From Hydractinia symbiolongicarpus (Eukaryota; Cnidaria; Hydrozoa; Anthoathecata; Hydractiniidae), in NCBI RefSeq assembly GCF_029227915.1, contig NC_079878.1:2978001-3042000 (forward strand): a DNA stretch of 64,000 nt. The letters run 5' to 3'. This document shows positions 63,701-64,000 of the stretch, in pieces. The notes under the pieces were generated by a model that was given only the letters and a program-made list of their open reading frames with translations, searched no databases and was not told where the DNA came from. A program made the position numbers and the translations under genes. Each line of letters starts with the position of its first letter. Position 1 is the stretch's first letter.

Positions 63701-64000
63701 CTTTCTTTGTATACTTTTGACTATACGGGCCGAGTCCGGGATTTACGGGAAATCGCGGGTTTTCGTTTGCTGGCGATTAAACTTCTTTCATTCAGCGTCT
63801 CATCAAAAATGAAAACATTTTTAAAAACTACAAGTCTCATGGGCTTTAGTGGTGAAATAATAATTTAAAAAATCGTTTGGGAAATGAGTTTACTCCCTGG
63901 GTACTTTCCTTTTAAACTTTTGACTATACGGGCCGAGTCCGGGATTTACGGGAAATCGCAGGTTTTCGTTTGCCGGCGATTAAACTTCTTTTATTCAGCG
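60799..64000 (+). repeat. 19-monomer higher-order repeat, copy 2, cut by window end
   Basis: It repeats copy 1, minus one monomer, and runs out of the window. The rare TTCCTTTTAAACTTTTGAC unit near 60251 is found again near 63906. After it, copy 2 continues as GGGATTTACGG while copy 1 switches to GGGGTTTACGG, so an exchange occurred here in copy 1. Confidence 0.84.

Larger units (their letters stand above)
1..64000 (+). repeat. Satellite DNA array, ~203-bp monomer, ~316 head-to-tail copies
   Basis: The landmark AGCGTCTCATCAAAAATG recurs every 200-204 bases from the first base to the last (for example at 1, 204, 406, 609, and later 60,757-63,990), always on the + strand. No inverted monomer was seen. 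Composition of a consensus unit is about 38% GC with 13 CpG dinucleotides. The array starts and ends inside the satellite, so its true length is greater than 64 kb. Since 203 is not a multiple of 3, no reading frame can persist through successive monomers, and short ORFs occur on both strands in the same bases. Known biology: satellites of 150-210 bp with higher-order organisation are typical of eukaryotic centromeric, pericentromeric or subtelomeric heterochromatin. Which of these applies here is inference. The family was not recognised. Confidence 0.98.
48651..64000 (+). repeat. Regularly paced satellite zone (~203 bp per unit) with 4-, 8-, 16- and 19-mer duplications
   Basis: Offsets between related units here are near-exact multiples of 203 (812, 1624, 2028, 3246, 3858), unlike the shorter units upstream. 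Diagnostic units are TTTGAGGGTGATT (near 49154, 50772, 54024, 56052, 58284, 60720, 62137), CTCACGCG with TAAAAAAATTATTT, GAAGAGATAATTT, CATCAAGAATG, and ATATACTTTTGACTATACTGG. They recur in the same order over and over. There is no non-satellite sequence. Confidence 0.88.

Noticed and set aside
1-64000. CRISPR array
   Set aside because: Regular spacing alone is not enough: the whole 203-bp unit is conserved, there are no short repeats separated by unique spacers, and no cas genes.
1-64000. Telomeric repeats or rDNA spacer
   Set aside because: No TTAGGG/TTTAGGG-type tandem or rRNA segment was seen at any place in the window.

Overview
The whole window is the inside of one tandem satellite DNA array. 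A unit of about 203 bp (range about 200-204) repeats head-to-tail, always in the same orientation, roughly 316 times. The array runs off both ends. I found no gene, RNA gene, transposon or unique-sequence island on either strand. A long, AT-rich (about 38% GC), nucleosome-scale satellite with higher-order repeats (HORs) points to a eukaryotic chromosome, most likely centromeric, pericentromeric or subtelomeric heterochromatin. I do not recognise the monomer family and cannot name the species.

Monomers fall into two main sequence types plus mosaics. Type A has CGTTCGGG, CTCCCTGGG, CTTTTGAC, GCCGAGTCC and ACTTCTTTTATTC. Type B has CGTTTTGG, CTCACAGGG, CATTCGAC, GCCAAGCCC and ACCACTTTCATTA. Each monomer carries a dyad near its start, a GTATAC palindrome in the middle, a cluster of four GGG runs about 10 bp apart, and a GCCGGC palindrome near its end.

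Layout. 1-9170: two copies of a 26-monomer block (5272 bp), the second lacking four monomers and truncated. 9171-16313: a patchwork with small 3-mer and 5-mer duplications. 16314-34087: a nearly perfect tandem duplication of 8887 bp (44 monomers). 31203-48650: successive tandem duplications of 13 (2626 bp), 9 (1819 bp), 9 (1823 bp) and 8 (1621 bp) monomers. 48651-64000: an almost strictly 203-bp-paced zone with 4-mer (812 bp), 16-mer (3246 bp) and 19-mer (3858 bp) duplications.

There are no genes to work together. What the window records is array evolution: repeated unequal exchange in whole-monomer steps, chimeric monomers at the junctions, patchy conversion-like replacement, CpG transitions and one local template-switch-like mutation. 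All offsets and boundaries were read by eye from landmark positions. Boundaries are good to a few tens of bases unless stated more exactly, and identity statements are not computed alignments.
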